From: Hylemonella gracilis str. Niagara R
Lineage (GTDB): Bacteria; Pseudomonadota; Gammaproteobacteria; Burkholderiales; Burkholderiaceae_C
Direction of reading: 5' to 3'
DNA length: 64,000 nt
Assembly: GCF_000600295.1 (NCBI RefSeq)
Contig: NZ_JEMG01000001.1
Location: forward strand, 2,618,352-2,682,351
Under the pieces are notes generated by a model. That model saw only the letters and a list, made by a program, of their open reading frames with translations. It did no database searches and had not been told where the DNA came from. How positions within the stretch are numbered: position 1 is the stretch's first letter; every line of letters begins with the position of its first letter. Made by a program: the position numbers and the translations under genes. This document shows, piece after piece, positions 19,666 to 28,195 of this stretch.

Positions 19666-20901
19666 ATGAACTCCGCCTCATCCGCCCTTCCCAAACCACT
19701 TACCCTCGCCCAGGTGCTGATCTGCGGTGGCGCCATCGTCACGCTGTCCATGGGCATCCGCCACGGCTTCGGGCTCTGGCTGCAACCCGTCACCCAAGCC
19801 CAAAACTGGACGCGCGAGACCTTCGCCTTCGCCATCGCGATCCAAAACCTGGCCTGGGGCATCGCGGGCATCTTCTCCGGCATGCTGGCCGACCGTTTCG
19901 GCGCGCTCAAGGTCATCCTCGTCGGCGGCCTGCTCTACGCCCTCGGCCTGGCGGGCATGGCCTACGCGGACACGCCCTTGCTGTTCGCCCTGTCCTCCGG
20001 CGTGCTGATTGGCATGGCGCAGGCCGGCACCACCTATGCCGTGATCTATGGCGTGATCGGCCGCAACATCCCCGCCGAGAAGCGTTCCTGGGCCATGGGC
20101 ATCACGGCAGCGGCAGGCTCCTTCGGGCAGTTCTTCATGGTGCCGGTCGAAGGCATTTTCATCGCCAGCTTTGGCTGGCAGCAGGCGCTGGTGCTGCTGG
20201 CGCTGATCGCGTTGCTCATCGTGCCGCTGGGCCTGCTGCTGCGCGAGCCGGGTTTCGCCAAGGGCGCCCCCCCCAAACGCGATCAGACCATCGTGCAGGC
20301 CCTGCGCGAAGCCTTCGGCTACCCCAGCTTCGTGATGCTGATGGCCGGTTATTTCGTCTGCGGTTTCCAGGTCGTCTTCATCGGCGTGCACCTGCCCAGC
20401 TACCTGAAGGACAACGGCCTGCAGCCGCAGGTCGCGAGCTACGCGCTCGCGCTGGTGGGCCTGTTCAACATCTTCGGTACCTACACGGCAGGGCAACTCG
20501 GCCAGAAACTGGCCAAGAAAAACATCCTGGCCTTCATCTACTTCGGCCGCTCCATCGCCATCATCGTCTTCCTGCTGGCGCCACTGACGCCCACGAGTGT
20601 CTACCTGTTCGCAGCGGTCATGGGCCTGCTGTGGCTCTCGACCGTGCCGCCGACCAACGCGGCCATCGCGCAGATCTTCGGCGTGGCGCACCTCTCGATG
20701 CTCAGCGGTTTTGTCTTCTTCAGCCACCAGATCGGCAGCTTCCTCGGTGTCTGGCTGGGTGGCTACCTCTACGACAAGACGGGCAGTTACGACGTGGTCT
20801 GGTACATCAGCATCGCGCTGGGTGTGTTCGCAGCGCTGATCAACCTGCCGGTGCGCGAGGCCGCCATCCAGCGCCGTGCCCCGGCCACACAAGGCGCTTG
20901 A
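19666..20901 (+). CDS. MFS transporter
   Basis: The 411-residue protein has 12 predicted membrane helices in two six-helix halves, and the major-facilitator loop GMLADRFGALKVILVGG (about residues 78-94) after helix 2. The YxxxGxxxxP-like pattern and overall shape resemble oxalate/formate antiporter and monocarboxylate-type carriers. The substrate is not evident. It is divergent from parE and is followed after one base by a 41-codon gene. The ATG at 19666 gives MNSASSALPKPLTLAQ, a normal short cytoplasmic start. Confidence 0.85.
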   Translation: MNSASSALPKPLTLAQVLICGGAIVTLSMGIRHGFGLWLQPVTQAQNWTRETFAFAIAIQNLAWGIAGIFSGMLADRFGALKVILVGGLLYALGLAGMAYADTPLLFALSSGVLIGMAQAGTTYAVIYGVIGRNIPAEKRSWAMGITAAAGSFGQFFMVPVEGIFIASFGWQQALVLLALIALLIVPLGLLLREPGFAKGAPPKRDQTIVQALREAFGYPSFVMLMAGYFVCGFQVVFIGVHLPSYLKDNGLQPQVASYALALVGLFNIFGTYTAGQLGQKLAKKNILAFIYFGRSIAIIVFLLAPLTPTSVYLFAAVMGLLWLSTVPPTNAAIAQIFGVAHLSMLSGFVFFSHQIGSFLGVWLGGYLYDKTGSYDVVWYISIALGVFAALINLPVREAAIQRRAPATQGA

Positions 20902-20902
20902 C

Positions 20903-21028
20903 ATGACCCGCCTGCACCGTCTGCTGATCTGGGCCGCCGCGCTCGCGGCGGTGGCGGCGGCGTTCGCGCTCTACCTGCGACCCGACTTCATGGTGACGCT
21001 GGCCGACCAGGTCTGGGCCTGCTTCTAA
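20903..21028 (+). CDS. 41-residue single-pass membrane microprotein
   Basis: This short gene (MTRLHRLLIWAAALAAVAAA and onward to DQVWACF) starts one base after the MFS transporter stop. It encodes a basic N-terminus, one alanine-rich membrane helix (about residues 8-25) and a short tail ending Ala-Cys-Phe. Codon use is like its neighbours, with G or C at most third positions. Tight spacing suggests translational coupling, and it may be a small accessory subunit of the transporter. I recognise no named family. Confidence 0.6.
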   Translation: MTRLHRLLIWAAALAAVAAAFALYLRPDFMVTLADQVWACF

Positions 21029-21139
21029 GCCTCCATTCCAAGCCCGCGCATCCAATCCGTAACCCCGAGCCCGACACCACGGTCCATCCGAACGGCCCGG
21101 CCGGTACATGACACAACAACACCCAGGAGACCGTCCGCC

Positions 21140-21952
21140 ATGCAGACCCTCGTGATCACCGGTGCCTCCGACGGCATTGGCGCCGAACTGGCGCGCCAAC
21201 TGGCCACGACCCACGGCGCCGATGCCACCCTGGTGCTGGCCGCGCGCCAGCGTGACGCCCTGGAAGCCGTGGCCGTTCAATGCCGCCAGGCGGGTGCGCG
21301 GGCCCTGGTCGTGCCCACGGATGTGTCGGACGAAGCCCAGTGCCGCGCGCTGACCACCGAAGCCGTGCGGCAGACCGGACGCATCGACGTGCTGATCAAC
21401 AACGCCGGCGTCTCGGCCCAGGCCCTGTTCGCCGAGGTACGGGCCGAAGACCTGGGCTGGTACGAGCGCCTGATGCGCGTCAACCTCTGGGGCAGTGTCT
21501 GGTGCACACACGCGGCGCTGCCGCAGTTGCTGGCTACGCGCGGCCGCATCGTGGCCGTGTCCTCGCTCGCGGGCTTGGTCGGCGTGCCGGGCCGCACCGC
21601 CTACAGCGCGAGCAAGTTCGCGATGAGCGGCTTCTTCGAGGCGCTGCGCGCCGAACTGAAACCCACCGGCGTGAGCGTGACCACGGCCTACCCTGGGGTG
21701 GTGGCCACGCGCATCCGCCACCATGGCTACAACGCCCGGGGCGAGGCTGCAGGCAGCAGCGGCCTGAAGGAAGAAGGGGCCATGAGCGTGGAAGAATGCG
21801 CGCGCCTGATCCTGCGTGGCATGGAACGCCGCCAGCGCGAGGTGGTGATGACGACGAAGGGCAAACTCGGGCGCTTCCTCAAGCTGCTCGCGCCCGGCCT
21901 GGTGGAAAAAATGGCGCTGGCCGCGCTCAAGGATGAGGTCAAACCGCGTTGA
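21140..21952 (+). CDS. SDR-family oxidoreductase
   Basis: The 270-residue protein is a classical short-chain dehydrogenase/reductase. It has the cofactor motif TGASDGIG at residues 7-14, the NNAG motif (DVLINNAGVS) near residue 90, the catalytic Ser in IVAVSSLAG and the YSASK motif holding the catalytic Tyr and Lys near residue 155. An Arg-rich region after the first strand (LAARQRD) suggests NADP preference. The C-terminal part (EARLILRGM, then RFLKLLAPGLVEKMA) resembles SDRs acting on lipid-like or hydrophobic substrates, but the substrate cannot be named. The next gene starts at or just after its stop. Confidence 0.88.
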   Translation: MQTLVITGASDGIGAELARQLATTHGADATLVLAARQRDALEAVAVQCRQAGARALVVPTDVSDEAQCRALTTEAVRQTGRIDVLINNAGVSAQALFAEVRAEDLGWYERLMRVNLWGSVWCTHAALPQLLATRGRIVAVSSLAGLVGVPGRTAYSASKFAMSGFFEALRAELKPTGVSVTTAYPGVVATRIRHHGYNARGEAAGSSGLKEEGAMSVEECARLILRGMERRQREVVMTTKGKLGRFLKLLAPGLVEKMALAALKDEVKPR

Positions 21953-21978
21953 AGACCACGCCCTCGGCCACGCTGGTC

Positions 21979-22557
21979 ATGGCGCCTGCCACGGCGTGCG
22001 CCCCGTTGGCGCCCTCCCCACTGCAGCCCCCTTCCGAATGGGTGCGACGCTGGGCGCACCTGGTGCCTATGGGCCATACCGCCGGCACGCAGGACGGCCA
22101 GGTCCTGGACTTGGCGTGCGGCCGCGGACGCCACCTGCGCTTCTTCCATGAACGCGGCCATCCGGTCGTGGGCGTGGATCGCGACTCCATGGCCTTGGCC
22201 AACGCACGCGCGGCCGTGCCACCCGCCCAACTGATCGACGCCGATTTGGAGAACGGGCCCTGGCCCCTGTCCGGCCAATTCTTCGCTGGCGTGGTGGTCA
22301 CCAACTACCTCTGGCGCGCACTGCTGCCGACGATCGTGAGCAGCGTGGCCCCGGGCGGTGCGCTGATCTACGAAACCTTCGCACGGGGCAACGAACGGCA
22401 CGGCAAACCCTCGAACCCTGATTTCCTGCTGCACCCCGGCGAACTGCTGGCGGCGTGCGCGGCCGGCACCCCGCCGCTGCGCGTGGTCGCCTACGAAGAT
22501 GTGACGCTGAACGACCCGATGCGCTGCGTGCAGCGCGTCGCGGCCGTGCGGGATTAG
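21979..22557 (+). CDS. Class I SAM-dependent methyltransferase
   Basis: The 192-residue protein has the S-adenosylmethionine-binding motif I VLDLACGRGRHLRFF near residue 42, motif II VVGVDRDSMALANARA, and an acidic turn ALIYETFARGNERHGKPSNP, typical of small cytosolic methyltransferases of the TehB or tellurite-resistance-like group. The substrate is unknown. The start is uncertain: the ATG at 21979 is given, but a TTG at 21949 overlapping the SDR stop has a GAGGT upstream and would add ten residues. It probably shares a transcript with the SDR gene. Confidence 0.8.
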   Translation: MAPATACAPLAPSPLQPPSEWVRRWAHLVPMGHTAGTQDGQVLDLACGRGRHLRFFHERGHPVVGVDRDSMALANARAAVPPAQLIDADLENGPWPLSGQFFAGVVVTNYLWRALLPTIVSSVAPGGALIYETFARGNERHGKPSNPDFLLHPGELLAACAAGTPPLRVVAYEDVTLNDPMRCVQRVAAVRD

Positions 22558-22661
22558 TCGGGACCCTGGTCCGGGGACCGTAAAATAGCCCTTTGCCTTC
22601 AACAGGCTAGACCTGCTCCAGGCGTCTTCCCCAAACGACCAACCTCTCCTTCCAGTCCGAC

Positions 22662-23573
22662 ATGACCCCCATCACTGGCAGCATCGTGGCACTCGTCACC
22701 CCGATGCACGACGACGGCAGCGTCGACTACCCCGCGCTGCGTTCCCTGATCGACTGGCACATCACGCAAGGCACGGACTGCATCGGCGTGGTCGGCACCA
22801 CCGGTGAATCGCCCACGGTCAGCGTCGAGGAACACTGCGAAATCATCCGCGTCTCGGTCGAACAGGCACGCACGCATGCCAAGCATGTGCCCATCATGGC
22901 GGGCTGCGGCGCCAACTCCACGGCCGAAGCCGTGGAACTGGCCAAGTTCGCCAAGAACGTCGGCGCCGACTGCCAACTGCAGGTTGTGCCCTACTACAAC
23001 AAACCCACGCAAGAAGGCCAGTACCAGCACTTCAAGAAGATCGCCGAGGCGGTGGACCTGCCCCTCGTGCTCTACAACGTGCCCGGCCGCACCGTGGCCG
23101 ACATGGCGCATGACACGGTGCTGCGCCTGGCCCAGGTGCCCGGCATCGTCGGCATCAAGGAGGCTACGGGCAACATCGAACGCGCGCAGTGGCTGATCCG
23201 CGAAGTGCCCAAGGTCACGAAGGAACTCAACAAGCACTTCGCCATTTACTCCGGTGACGATCCTACCGCCGTGGCGCTGATGCTGTGCGGCGGCCATGGC
23301 AATGTGAGCGTGACGGCCAACGTCGCGCCGCGCCTGATGCACGAGCTTTGCGCGGCCGCGATCGCTGGCGACGTGAAGCGGGCGATGGAAATTCAGTTCC
23401 GCCTGATGCCCCTGCACCGCCAGTTGTTCGTCGAACCCAACCCCATCCCCGTCAAATGGGCGCTGGCGCGCATGGACCGCTGCGGCGGCGCCCTGCGCCT
23501 GCCCCTGACCCCCTTGTCGGCCAGCGGCCAAACCGCCGTGGAAGGCGCCTTGCGTGCCGCCGGCCTGCTCTGA
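22662..23573 (+). CDS. dapA: 4-hydroxy-tetrahydrodipicolinate synthase
   Basis: DapA condenses pyruvate with aspartate semialdehyde, the first committed step to diaminopimelate and lysine, needed for peptidoglycan. At 303 residues it has normal length. The GTTGESPT motif (residues 46-53), Tyr111-Tyr112 in [19 protein letters not shown] with catalytic Tyr138, and the Schiff-base Lys166 in GIKEATGN are all present. A TAAAAT hexamer at 22581-22586 may be its -10. bamC follows after 64 bases, the usual dapA-bamC pair. Confidence 0.97.
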   Translation: MTPITGSIVALVTPMHDDGSVDYPALRSLIDWHITQGTDCIGVVGTTGESPTVSVEEHCEIIRVSVEQARTHAKHVPIMAGCGANSTAEAVELAKFAKNVGADCQLQVVPYYNKPTQEGQYQHFKKIAEAVDLPLVLYNVPGRTVADMAHDTVLRLAQVPGIVGIKEATGNIERAQWLIREVPKVTKELNKHFAIYSGDDPTAVALMLCGGHGNVSVTANVAPRLMHELCAAAIAGDVKRAMEIQFRLMPLHRQLFVEPNPIPVKWALARMDRCGGALRLPLTPLSASGQTAVEGALRAAGLL

Positions 23574-23637
23574 ACAACACCACGGCTGTGTGACGTGGGT
23601 CCGGCGCCGCCGGCCTGCTCCCAAGAAGGAAAATCCT

Positions 23638-24810
23638 TTGAACCCCCTTGCTCCTCTTCGTTCCCGCGCACTGCAGCGGGGCCTGCTTCTGCTGTCGACC
23701 CTGCTGCTTGCCGCCTGTGCCGCGCTCGAGGGCGACAAGGTGGACTACGGCGCCGCTGTCCAGAACACACCGCTGTCGGTGCCGCCCGACCTGACGCAGT
23801 TGCCGCAGGACACGCGCTATACCTTGCCCGGCGCCACCGTCAGCGCCAGCACCTATGGTGGGGGATTGAGCGGCACCTCGTCGCGGGCGCCCCTGGGACA
23901 AACCGTGGCCCCCAACCCGCCCGGCCTGCGCCTGGACGGCCAGGGCGGCACGCGCTGGCTGGTCGCCACGGGCATGACGCCCGAAGAGATTTGGCCCAAG
24001 CTGCGCGCCTTTTGGGAAGAAACCGGGCTCAAGCTCTCCCTGGACGATCCCAAGCTCGGTCTCATGGAAACCGAGTGGGCCGAGAACCGCGCCAAGCTGC
24101 CGCAGAACTTCTTGAGCAAGCTGCTGGGTCCCGTGATGTCCACCAGCACGCTGGACACCTACCGCACCCGCGTCGAGCGGGTCGCAGGTCCCAATGGCAG
24201 CACCAGCACCGAGATCTACATCAGCCATCGCGGTCTGGAAGAGGTCTACCGGGACGACAACAGCAGCAACCCGGACGGTTCACGCAAGACCACCTGGCAG
24301 CCCCGCGCCTCGGATCCGGAACTGGAAATCGAGATGCTGCGCCGCCTGATGCTCAAGCTCGGCGCGCCCGCTGAACAGGCCGCAACGCAGGCGGACCGTC
24401 AGCTCGCCGCCTCGAATGATCCGGCCCAGGCTGCCCCCAAGACCGCGCAGCTTGAGCAACGCAACGGCCAGCCCGTGGCCACCGTGCGTGAGCCCTTCGA
24501 CCGCGCCTGGCGTCGTGTCGGCCTCACGCTGGACCGCAGCGGGTTCACGGTGGAGGACCGCGACCGCAGCCAGGGCATCTACTACGTGCGTTATGTGCAG
24601 CCGCCCAAGCCCGGCGAGGAAGAACCCGGATGGTGGGCGCGGACCTTCGGCGGCGCCAAGCCACTGGACAAGACCCCGCGCCGCTACCGTATCACCGTGC
24701 GTGCCGAGGGGAACCTCAGCACGGTCGCCGTGCTCAACGCCGAGGGTGTACCCGAAACGTCGGAACAGGCGCGCAACATCCTGCAGGTGATCGTGGACGA
24801 CCTGCATTGA
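23638..24810 (+). CDS. bamC: Outer membrane assembly lipoprotein BamC
   Basis: BamC is a lipoprotein of the BAM complex that inserts beta-barrel proteins into the outer membrane. The start is a TTG at 23638 with AAGGA seven bases upstream. It puts a lipoprotein signal (RALQRGLLLLSTLLLAAC) at the N-terminus with the lipobox Cys near residue 26. Next comes an unstructured region (VDYGAAVQNTPLSVPPDLTQ) that in E. coli binds BamD, then two helix-grip domains (about residues 100-235 and 275-390). It directly follows dapA, as in many proteobacteria. The 390-residue length is somewhat longer than the E. coli protein (344). Confidence 0.93.
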   Translation: MNPLAPLRSRALQRGLLLLSTLLLAACAALEGDKVDYGAAVQNTPLSVPPDLTQLPQDTRYTLPGATVSASTYGGGLSGTSSRAPLGQTVAPNPPGLRLDGQGGTRWLVATGMTPEEIWPKLRAFWEETGLKLSLDDPKLGLMETEWAENRAKLPQNFLSKLLGPVMSTSTLDTYRTRVERVAGPNGSTSTEIYISHRGLEEVYRDDNSSNPDGSRKTTWQPRASDPELEIEMLRRLMLKLGAPAEQAATQADRQLAASNDPAQAAPKTAQLEQRNGQPVATVREPFDRAWRRVGLTLDRSGFTVEDRDRSQGIYYVRYVQPPKPGEEEPGWWARTFGGAKPLDKTPRRYRITVRAEGNLSTVAVLNAEGVPETSEQARNILQVIVDDLH

Positions 24811-24830
24811 ACATCGAGCGAAGGCAGGGC

Positions 24831-25685
24831 ATGGACACACGCGGAGCCCGTGGACGCCAGTCCGCGATGCCCCTGCGCCTCTTCAGTCGGCGAGGCATGG
24901 CACCCCTGCTGGCCGCGCTGGCCTTGTTGACCGCGCCCCTGGTTCGTGCCCAATTCGGGGACACAGGGGGTGACGGCCAAGCCGGCGTGGACAGCGGGCA
25001 GATCGGCTTGGCCGTGCTCAGCACCCCGCGTTACATGGGCGCGGAAAACAACCGCCTGCGCGTCCTGCCCTACCTCAGTTACCGCTGGGCCAATGGCTGG
25101 TTCATCGATGGGCTCAACGGCCTTGGGCATGCCTGGACGCTGGAACCCGGTCGTCGCGTGGGCCTGCACCTGGGCGTCTCGCCCGATCGCGAGGAAAGCG
25201 ACGATTCAGCGCTGCGTGGCATGGGCGACGTGGACCGTGAGGCCGAGCTGGGCGCCTTCGCGCATCAGCGCCTGGGCACTTGGCTGGGCGGAGGCTTGAG
25301 CGCCCGAACTCACCTACGCTACGGGGCTGGCGAGGATCACAGGGGCGGGCAGGCCGAGCTGGGTCTGGGCTGGGGCAGGCGCCTGGCGCAGCGCAGCTTG
25401 ATGAATCTGGGCCTGTCCGTGGCCTGGGCCAACCAGAACTACATGCAGACCTACTTCGGGGTCACGCCTGCACAATCGGTGTCGAGCCACTACGCCGAGT
25501 ACCAGGCCGATGGCGGGCTGCGGGACCTGCGCCTCTCGCTGGGTTTCATCCAGCTTTTCTCGCCCACGACCACCGGCCTGCTCATGGTTGGGCAGACCTG
25601 GTGGCAAGGCGAGGCGACGGACAGCCCCCTGGTGCAGGAACGCCGCAACACCATGCTCATCGCGGCACTCACATACCGCTTCTAG
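24831..25685 (+). CDS. MipA/OmpV-family outer membrane protein
   Basis: This 284-residue protein has a signal peptide (LFSRRGMAPLLAALALLTAP, cleavage near VRA-QF) and a beta-barrel typical of MipA/OmpV. Visible pieces are VLSTPRYMGAENNRLRVLPY, the alternating strands through RWANGWFIDGLNG, GLGWGRRLAQRSLMNLGLSVAWA and the terminal IAALTYRF ending in Phe. E. coli MipA is linked to murein synthesis complexes, while other members act as porins or osmotic-stress proteins, so the exact role is open. The ATG at 24831 follows AAGGCAGG. It lies 20 bases after bamC and ends at a strong terminator. Confidence 0.88.
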   Translation: MDTRGARGRQSAMPLRLFSRRGMAPLLAALALLTAPLVRAQFGDTGGDGQAGVDSGQIGLAVLSTPRYMGAENNRLRVLPYLSYRWANGWFIDGLNGLGHAWTLEPGRRVGLHLGVSPDREESDDSALRGMGDVDREAELGAFAHQRLGTWLGGGLSARTHLRYGAGEDHRGGQAELGLGWGRRLAQRSLMNLGLSVAWANQNYMQTYFGVTPAQSVSSHYAEYQADGGLRDLRLSLGFIQLFSPTTTGLLMVGQTWWQGEATDSPLVQERRNTMLIAALTYRF

Positions 25686-25732
25686 ACGCTGGACGGCCAT
25701 CCCTTGCGCCGCCGCGCGCACAGCCCAAATAA

Positions 25733-25760
25733 AAAGCCACCGCATCTCTGCGGTGGCTTT
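25733..25760. terminator. Bidirectional terminator between the MipA-like gene and the Ala-rich lipoprotein gene
   Basis: A perfect 12-bp stem (25733-25744 with 25749-25760) with the loop TCTC carries A-runs before and T-runs after it. It would stop transcription from both converging genes. Confidence 0.88.
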
Positions 25761-25804
25761 TGCTTTCTGGCGCCATGGGCGCCTGCGCTTGACGCGGCTG
25801 AAGC

Positions 25805-26011
25805 TTACTTCTTGGCCGGCTCGGCGGCAGCGGGAGCGGCAGCCGGGGCAGCGGCGGGAGCAGCAGCGGCGTCAGCGGGAGCAGCGGCCGGAGCAGCAGC
25901 GGGCGCTTCAGCAGCCGGGGCGGCAGCAGGAGCAGCGGCTTCTTCCTTCTTGCCGCAAGCAGCCAGGGCCACGGCGGAAATCACGGCGATCAGAGCAAGA
26001 GACTTTTTCAT
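25805..26011 (-). CDS. Small alanine-rich lipoprotein
   Basis: The 68-residue precursor starts MKKSLALIAVISAVALAAC, a lipoprotein signal with the lipobox Cys at residue 19. The mature part is GKKEE followed by an almost pure Ala/Pro repeat (units such as AAPAAAP) and the end EPAKK. There is no folded domain; the repeat resembles a periplasmic spacer or peptidoglycan-facing tether. The DNA is a degenerate GCAGCGGGA-type repeat that could change length. Similar short Ala-rich lipoproteins occur in related bacteria without known function. It is monocistronic, bounded by a terminator downstream and a long AT-rich region upstream. Confidence 0.8.
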   Translation of the reverse strand: MKKSLALIAVISAVALAACGKKEEAAAPAAAPAAEAPAAAPAAAPADAAAAPAAAPAAAPAAAEPAKK

Positions 26012-26363
26012 GATGGATGGAATCAACAAAGTAGATAAAACAAAGAGCGGCAACAAAAAAATTTCACCCAATGCAGCACCCTTGACATGGCAGGTCGGAT
26101 GAACCCCCATCAATGCACCACGCTGGTAATCCGGCCCGCTCACACGACCCGGATTGGGGCGAATTCTAGGCAGACTTGCACGATTTTTTTACCAGCAAGC
26201 AAAATAAATTCGTGATTACCCTTGGGTGACTGGCAATTTTGGGGGCGACTCCATGCACTCAGATCGGAGATTTTGACGAAAAAACCGCTCGAATTAAATG
26301 GAATTGCACCAACATGCGCAATGGATCAGATCCCCCGGGGATGTTTCTTGGCATTTCGCCCCT
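26012..26363. other. AT-rich intergenic region upstream of the Ala-rich lipoprotein gene
   Basis: These 352 bases hold no convincing gene. The part 26160-26300 is clearly richer in A and T than the surroundings, as expected for a promoter region or acquired DNA. A near-perfect palindrome ATCCCC-C-GGGGAT lies at 26330-26342, without a T-run. On the minus strand TTGTTG followed 17 bases later by TACTTT (about 26021-26049) could be a weak promoter for the lipoprotein gene. Confidence 0.45.
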
Positions 26364-27548
26364 TCAACCACGGTGCAACCAGCCTGCGTCCTGCCATTCG
26401 GCGAGCAGGTCGCGGGCCCCACGACTGATCTTGCGCAGGTCGAGTGCACTCAAGCGGCGCTCGTCGGCCAGGCGACGCAACAAGTGCGCGTCTTGCCCCC
26501 CGTCCTCATCGGAGACGAAGTAACTCTCGCCATTGATGTAGACATGGGCTTCGTCGTAGAGCATGCGCGTGCGCCGATCAAGCTGCATGCCCAAGGCCGC
26601 AACCGACCTGCCCTCAGCAGCATCGAGTGACGATGCCTCGAACCACACCTGCGGTTTGGGCTCAGTCAGAATTTCCCCCAGCGCACGCGCCAGCGCCTGC
26701 GGATCGCGCAAAGCCTGCTGCACCGCCTGCCTCGCATAACGCAACAAGGGCCCGGGCACGCTGGCAGGCGCATCTACGGCCGGCTGCGTCGGGTCGCGGT
26801 AGAGCGCATCGGCCATTGATGCATCCATGCCCTCGGCCGCATCCTCGGCCAGGCGCTGCAGCAGCTCCTGCGCCAAGCCGCCCGCCTTCGGCGAACGGAA
26901 ACCGATGGAGTAAGTCATGCAATCTCCCTCCACCGCGACGCCGTCGTGCGCGTACTGCGGCGGCAGGTAGAGCATGTCGCCGGGCTCCAGCACGAAGTCC
27001 TGCTCGGGCCGGAAGTCAGCCAGGATCTTCAGCGGCACGCCGGCCTTGAGTTTCAGGTCCTGCTGGCTGCCGATCTTCCAGTGCCGCTTGCCGTGGGCCT
27101 GCAGCAGGAACACGTCATAGCTGTCGAAATGCGGCCCCACGCCACCGCCCTCCACCGCGTAGCTGATCATCAGATCGTCCAGGCGCGCGTCGGGCACGAA
27201 GCGGAACTGCTGCAGCAACTGGTGCGCGGCCTGGTCGTGCAGGTCCACGCCTTGCACCAGCAGGGTCCAAGCCTCGCCTTGGCCCGGCTTGAGCGCGGGC
27301 AATGCACGCCGCTCGAAAGGACCTTGCCGCAGCCCCCAGCTTTGCTTGCGGCCGCGCCTCTCCAGCGTGACCAGACGGGACTCCACGTCCTCCTGCCCCG
27401 CCAACGCGAACAGCTCCGCGCGCGAAAGCAAGGCACGCATGCCGGGCACGGCCTGACGCACGAGCAGGGGCTTCTTCTGCCAATAACGGCGCATGAAGAC
27501 GGCGGGGCTAATGCCGCCCAGCAAGGTCAGCGGCAAGTTCACATCCAT
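26364..27548 (-). CDS. roxA: Ribosomal protein L16 arginine hydroxylase-like oxygenase (cupin, JmjC fold)
   Basis: The 394-residue protein matches YcfD/RoxA, a 2-oxoglutarate and Fe(II) oxygenase that hydroxylates an arginine of ribosomal protein L16. Key features are the start MDVNLPLTLLGGISPAVFMR, the metal motif HFDSYDVF (His and Asp), the distal His in LPPQYAHDGVAVEGD, and the C-terminal winged-helix-like dimerisation part. The conserved GEAWTLLVQGVDLHD also fits. The ATG at 27548 is chosen because the family starts there. It is divergent from the SlyD-like gene with 53 bases between. Confidence 0.9.
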   Translation of the reverse strand: MDVNLPLTLLGGISPAVFMRRYWQKKPLLVRQAVPGMRALLSRAELFALAGQEDVESRLVTLERRGRKQSWGLRQGPFERRALPALKPGQGEAWTLLVQGVDLHDQAAHQLLQQFRFVPDARLDDLMISYAVEGGGVGPHFDSYDVFLLQAHGKRHWKIGSQQDLKLKAGVPLKILADFRPEQDFVLEPGDMLYLPPQYAHDGVAVEGDCMTYSIGFRSPKAGGLAQELLQRLAEDAAEGMDASMADALYRDPTQPAVDAPASVPGPLLRYARQAVQQALRDPQALARALGEILTEPKPQVWFEASSLDAAEGRSVAALGMQLDRRTRMLYDEAHVYINGESYFVSDEDGGQDAHLLRRLADERRLSALDLRKISRGARDLLAEWQDAGWLHRG

Positions 27549-27601
27549 GAGTAGGCTTTCACAGGCACGGGACAAAAAAGCTTGGGCGACAATTGTCCCC
27601 C

Positions 27602-28168
27602 ATGAACACAGACCATCCGAACGACAAGCGCCTGGACGCCGTCACGCCGCAATGCGTGGTCGCGCTCACCTGGACTTTGACCGACACCCTGGGCGAGGAA
27701 CTCGACGTACTCGATGACCCTGTCGAATTCCTGATCGGCGGCCAGGACCTGTTCGAGAAGATCGAGCAGGCCCTACAAGGCCATGGCAGGGGCGCCAGCG
27801 TCGCGGTGCACCTAGAACCCGAGGAGGCCTTCGGTGATTTCAATGACCAGCTGATCTTCCTGGAAAAACGCGCGCTCTTTCCCGCCGAGCTGGAAGAAGG
27901 CATGACCCTGGAAGGCCATGCCCTGCCCGCGGGCAGCAACCCGGACGCGCCCCGCGACGCGCTCTACACCGTGACCGAAATTTACCCTGACCACGTGGTG
28001 CTGGATGGCAACCATCCGCTCGCGGGCATCGCCCTGCGTCTCAAGCTCAAGGTGGAAGGCGTGCGCGAGGCGACCGAGGAAGAAATCGGACGCGGCACGG
28101 CGGGCACGGGTTTTTTCCGGATCGCGCCATTGCACGAGCAGGGCGACGGTGGCAACTCTCTGCATTAA
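27602..28168 (+). CDS. FKBP-type peptidyl-prolyl isomerase, SlyD-like
   Basis: This 188-residue protein has an FKBP domain interrupted by an insert-in-flap chaperone domain, as in SlyD. Motifs are the N-terminal VVALTWTLTDTLGEELDVLD, the FLIGGQDLFEKIEQALQGHG turn, and EPEEAFGDFNDQLIF leading into the flap. The histidine-rich metal-binding tail of E. coli SlyD is missing; the end is a short LHEQGDGGNSLH. It should help cytosolic proteins fold through proline isomerisation. Confidence 0.9.
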   Translation: MNTDHPNDKRLDAVTPQCVVALTWTLTDTLGEELDVLDDPVEFLIGGQDLFEKIEQALQGHGRGASVAVHLEPEEAFGDFNDQLIFLEKRALFPAELEEGMTLEGHALPAGSNPDAPRDALYTVTEIYPDHVVLDGNHPLAGIALRLKLKVEGVREATEEEIGRGTAGTGFFRIAPLHEQGDGGNSLH

Positions 28169-28195
28169 GCGGGTACAGGCAGACCGACACAGGAC

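Noticed and set aside
18471-20906. 811-codon plus-strand frame across parE and the MFS gene
   Set aside because: It runs antisense to parE and then out of frame through the transporter; two real genes explain the region.
22561-22572. GGACC-CT-GGTCC hairpin after the methyltransferase gene as a terminator
   Set aside because: The stem has only five base pairs and no T-run; the region more likely contains the dapA promoter.
23556-23620. 15-base direct repeat (GCCGCCGGCCTGCTC) at the dapA end and before bamC
   Set aside because: The two copies are 50 bases apart in Ala/Gly/Leu-type GC-rich sequence. It could be a small duplication but has no further sign of function.
26330-26342. Palindrome ATCCCC-C-GGGGAT as a terminator
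   Set aside because: No T-run follows on either strand and the stem is short; it is more likely chance.
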